Source: Trichomonas tenax | Lineage: Eukaryota > Parabasalia > Trichomonadida > Trichomonadidae | Length of the DNA: 19,050 nt | Reading direction: 5' to 3' | NCBI GenBank assembly: GCA_023091735.1 | Contig: JALKBU010000982.1 | Coordinates: forward strand, 1 to 19,050 | Shown: positions 17,464 through 19,050 of the stretch, piece by piece | Layout: the number at the start of each line of letters is the position of its first letter | Numbering within the stretch: the stretch's first letter is position 1 | The notes under the pieces: model-generated | What the model was told of the DNA's origin: nothing | Seen by the model: only the letters and a program-made list of their open reading frames with translations | Databases searched by the model: none | Translations under genes and position numbers: made by a program

Positions 17464-17950
17464 TGAGACCATCGATGTCTTTCGTCTTGTTTTTGTTGGC
17501 TTCTTCTGCTTTATCACCGGACTTTGTTCCATCCTTAGTGAAATTGTCTTTGTCTGCGGCCGCACAATCCTTGCCTGCGGCTGATTTAGAGGCGTAATCT
17601 TTGTCGGCATCAGCCTTTGATTTGTCTATGTCGCCTTCTTGGGTTGTGTCTTTAGAATTGCCACCATCTTTGCCGTGGACAAGACCTTCACCAGCAAGAT
17701 TAGAAAGACCTAATGGACCAGCTTTAGAGCCGTCCTTAGATGTATCATCGTCATGTGCAGATGACTTCTTTGCTTCGTCTGAAGCATTTACATCATTGTC
17801 CTTAGAAGAAGCTGCATCCTTATCTCTATCTTGCGAAGCATCATCTCCTTTGCTGGCGAGTGCATCTGCAAGAATGCCTGAAATCGGATCTGGTTTGTCT
17901 GATGTCTGGCCATCCTTTGTCTTGAAATCGCCTTTAGATGCATCCTTGTT
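17240..17950 (-). pseudogene. Frame-broken Lys/Asp-rich low-complexity protein gene
   Basis: On the minus strand a frame opens after an in-frame TAG (plus-strand 17951-17953) and runs to TGA (17432-17434). It is rich in Lys, Asp, Ser and Ala, with repeated SKD, DKD and KDG words (KDAASSKDNDVNASDEAKK, KSAAGKDCAAADKDNF), but it contains no Met to start from. The same composition then continues in a second frame (DSKDKYADNKDGDKEQEAAKE), and a further shift gives DKYAPKEDQDNQVAQ. I infer at least two frameshifts plus loss of the start. The G+C content is well above the flanks. A 22-bp direct repeat (near 17229 and 17442) encodes LKETRQS in both copies. The intact parent would be a highly charged, disordered protein. 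No family is recognised. Confidence 0.6.
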
Positions 17951-17953
17951 CTA

Positions 17954-18352
17954 GGAGTCATTTTTTAATGCATTCTTTCAAGTTAATTTATCTTTGTTGC
18001 AATCAAATAAGGGACAATTACATCTTTGAATGAGTTAATATTAGATCAAAGAGTGAGCTGAAGATACTATGAATTTAATGTGCATAGACATTCTCAACAC
18101 GGTTAAGAATGAAAAATTTTTAAAAAAACTCCGGTGGAAGCTTATTCTTATGATCGAAAAAAGACTTTAAACAAATAATATTCGATAGCAACAATAAAAA
18201 TTGGTAATGTACGATTGAGAATATATATATTATAATTCGTGATAACAAAATAAAATAACTTTCTGGTAAAATTGGATAAGAATAGATACTTAAAAATACA
18301 GTCAGTTTGATATTATAAAAAAGCTGTGATGAAATATATATTAAATAATCTT
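17954..18352. other. AT-rich stretch before the tandem array
   Basis: No gene is supported here. An 84-codon frame (18120-18374, -) overlaps the tandem array and has AT-driven hydrophobic composition, consistent with chance. Confidence 0.45.
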
Positions 18353-18455
18353 TGTGAGATCGTAAGTAGATCAATATCTGTGAGATCGTAAGTAGATCAA
18401 TATTTGTAAGATCGTGAGTAGATCAATATCTGTGAGCTTCTTATTAGATCATACT
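18353..18455. repeat. 26-bp tandem repeat, about four units
   Basis: The unit TGTGAGATCGTAAGTAGATC followed by AATATC repeats with a 26-bp period: two nearly identical copies, a third with two or three changes, and a fourth that is decayed (TGTGAGCTTCTTATTAGATC). The gradient of decay suggests slippage or unequal exchange followed by drift. Confidence 0.85.
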
Positions 18456-18475
18456 CTATTAATCTGAGGAATTCG

Positions 18476-18578
18476 AATTCAAGTCCCAAAAGTATAGGCG
18501 CCCCCAGGAGCACCACATCCTGGAATTGTCACACGCTTTTAGTCTGGACTTCAATCAAGGCATTGTTGTCGACCGCTT
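18476..18578. repeat. Direct repeat copy 1 with hairpin H2
   Basis: This ~100-bp unit is repeated at 18649-18750, a period of about 173 bp. The core is a hairpin: CCAGGA (18504-18509), loop GCACCACA, TCCTGG (18518-18523). It is followed by an identical run including TTGTCACACGCTTTTAGTCT. Upstream, both copies share TTCAAGTCC and AAAAGTAT. Confidence 0.85.
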
Positions 18579-18648
18579 ATGGCAATCTAAATGGTACGCC
18601 TCCACTTAATTAGTTCGACGTATAAACAGATGAAAGCCACAATCATCA

Positions 18649-18750
18649 AATTCAAGTCCTAAAAGTATGAACATCCCCAGGAGCACCACATCCTGGAATT
18701 GTCACACGCTTTTAGTCTGGACTTCAATCAGGACAATGCTATCAACTGCT
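18649..18750. repeat. Direct repeat copy 2 with hairpin H3
   Basis: This is the second copy of the unit at 18476-18578. The hairpin stem is CCAGGA (18677-18682) with TCCTGG (18691-18696) around the loop GCACCACA. The 50 bases over and after the hairpin are identical to copy 1, and the ends diverge. Confidence 0.85.
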
Positions 18751-18833
18751 GAGTATTGTTTGGAATATACTAAGAAGGAAATAAACTGCTGAATTTTGGT
18801 CACTAACCACAAATATCCAATGCGATAACGCCT

Positions 18834-18925
18834 CAAGGAGCACTACTTCCCTGTGTTGTCATGCATCTTGTTGTGGAGTTGTTGGCCAATATTAAATGTC
18901 ACTTTTAATTTTTCCCAGCCATTAG
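18834..18925. repeat. Hairpin-repeat copy H4
   Basis: CAAGGA (18834-18839) and TCCCTG (18848-18853) form a stem with one mismatch around the loop GCACTACT. The following bases, including TTGTTGTGG and ATGTCACTTTTAATTTTTCCC, align with copy H1 at 12973-13066. It is closer to H1 than to H2 and H3. Confidence 0.7.
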
Positions 18926-18956
18926 TAGTAATAGATGGGGGTTAGTTGACAATTTT

Positions 18957-19007
18957 TGTAACTATATATAGTGGGGACAATAACTAATATATATAGTGGG
19001 AAAAACT
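18957..19007. repeat. Short tandem repeat of an ATATATAGTGGG word
   Basis: ACTATATATAGTGGGGACAA is followed about 25 bp later by a related AATATATATAGTGGGAAAAA. The first contains the palindrome ACTATATATAGT. Two copies only; no function is evident. Confidence 0.55.
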
Positions 19008-19050
19008 AAGTTAATTTTTTTATTATTTAATTTTTAATAAGCAAAAAAGC

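Noticed and set aside
17601..17954. 117-codon Ser/Leu-rich plus-strand frame
   Set aside because: It is the complement of the Lys/Asp-rich minus-strand sequence; the minus reading shows repeated charged words and is the more protein-like.
18353..18455. CRISPR array
   Set aside because: The 26-bp units are directly abutting with no unique spacers, so this is a simple tandem repeat.

Overview
The window looks like nuclear DNA of a trichomonad protist, such as Tritrichomonas or Trichomonas. I infer this from five things: very AT-rich, intron-poor DNA; two small R2R3 Myb proteins of the trichomonad type; axonemal-type genes; TCA initiator-like triplets at or a few bases from several start codons; and many decayed genes and dispersed repeats. 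The species cannot be fixed from the sequence. There is no sign of a bacterial or viral genome.

Layout: 1-221 is one arm of a long inverted repeat whose partner is at 13747-13962. Between the arms lie an R2R3 Myb gene (2134-2712, +), a decayed ubiquitin copy (3023-3206, -), a divergent pair consisting of an unknown 143-residue gene (4260-4691, -) and a 924-residue P-loop/EF-hand protein resembling SPEF2/CPC1 (5011-7785, +), a pseudogene with three in-frame stops (8283-8903, +), a tRNA-Lys(UUU) gene (9061-9134, -), a 58-codon small ORF (9308-9484, +) and a 675-codon gene that lacks an ATG at its expected start (9919-11946, -).

Right of the second arm are a possible 61-residue ORF (14400-14585), a second R2R3 Myb gene whose frame continues 48 codons past an in-frame TAA (15063-15554), a roughly 570-bp foldback element (about 16128-16685), a frame-broken Lys/Asp-rich pseudogene (about 17240-17950, -), a 26-bp tandem array (18353-18455) and dispersed repeats carrying a hairpin with a conserved GCACYACW loop (12973, 18504, 18677, 18834).

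The intact genes suggest ordinary flagellate housekeeping (axoneme parts, Myb transcription factors, a lysine tRNA) set in repeat-rich DNA. The most unusual signals are the long inverted repeat bracketing about 13.5 kb of host-like genes, the hairpin family with a compensatory stem change, the TTTACATGWCA motif array in front of the ATG-less gene, and several genes broken only by in-frame stops.
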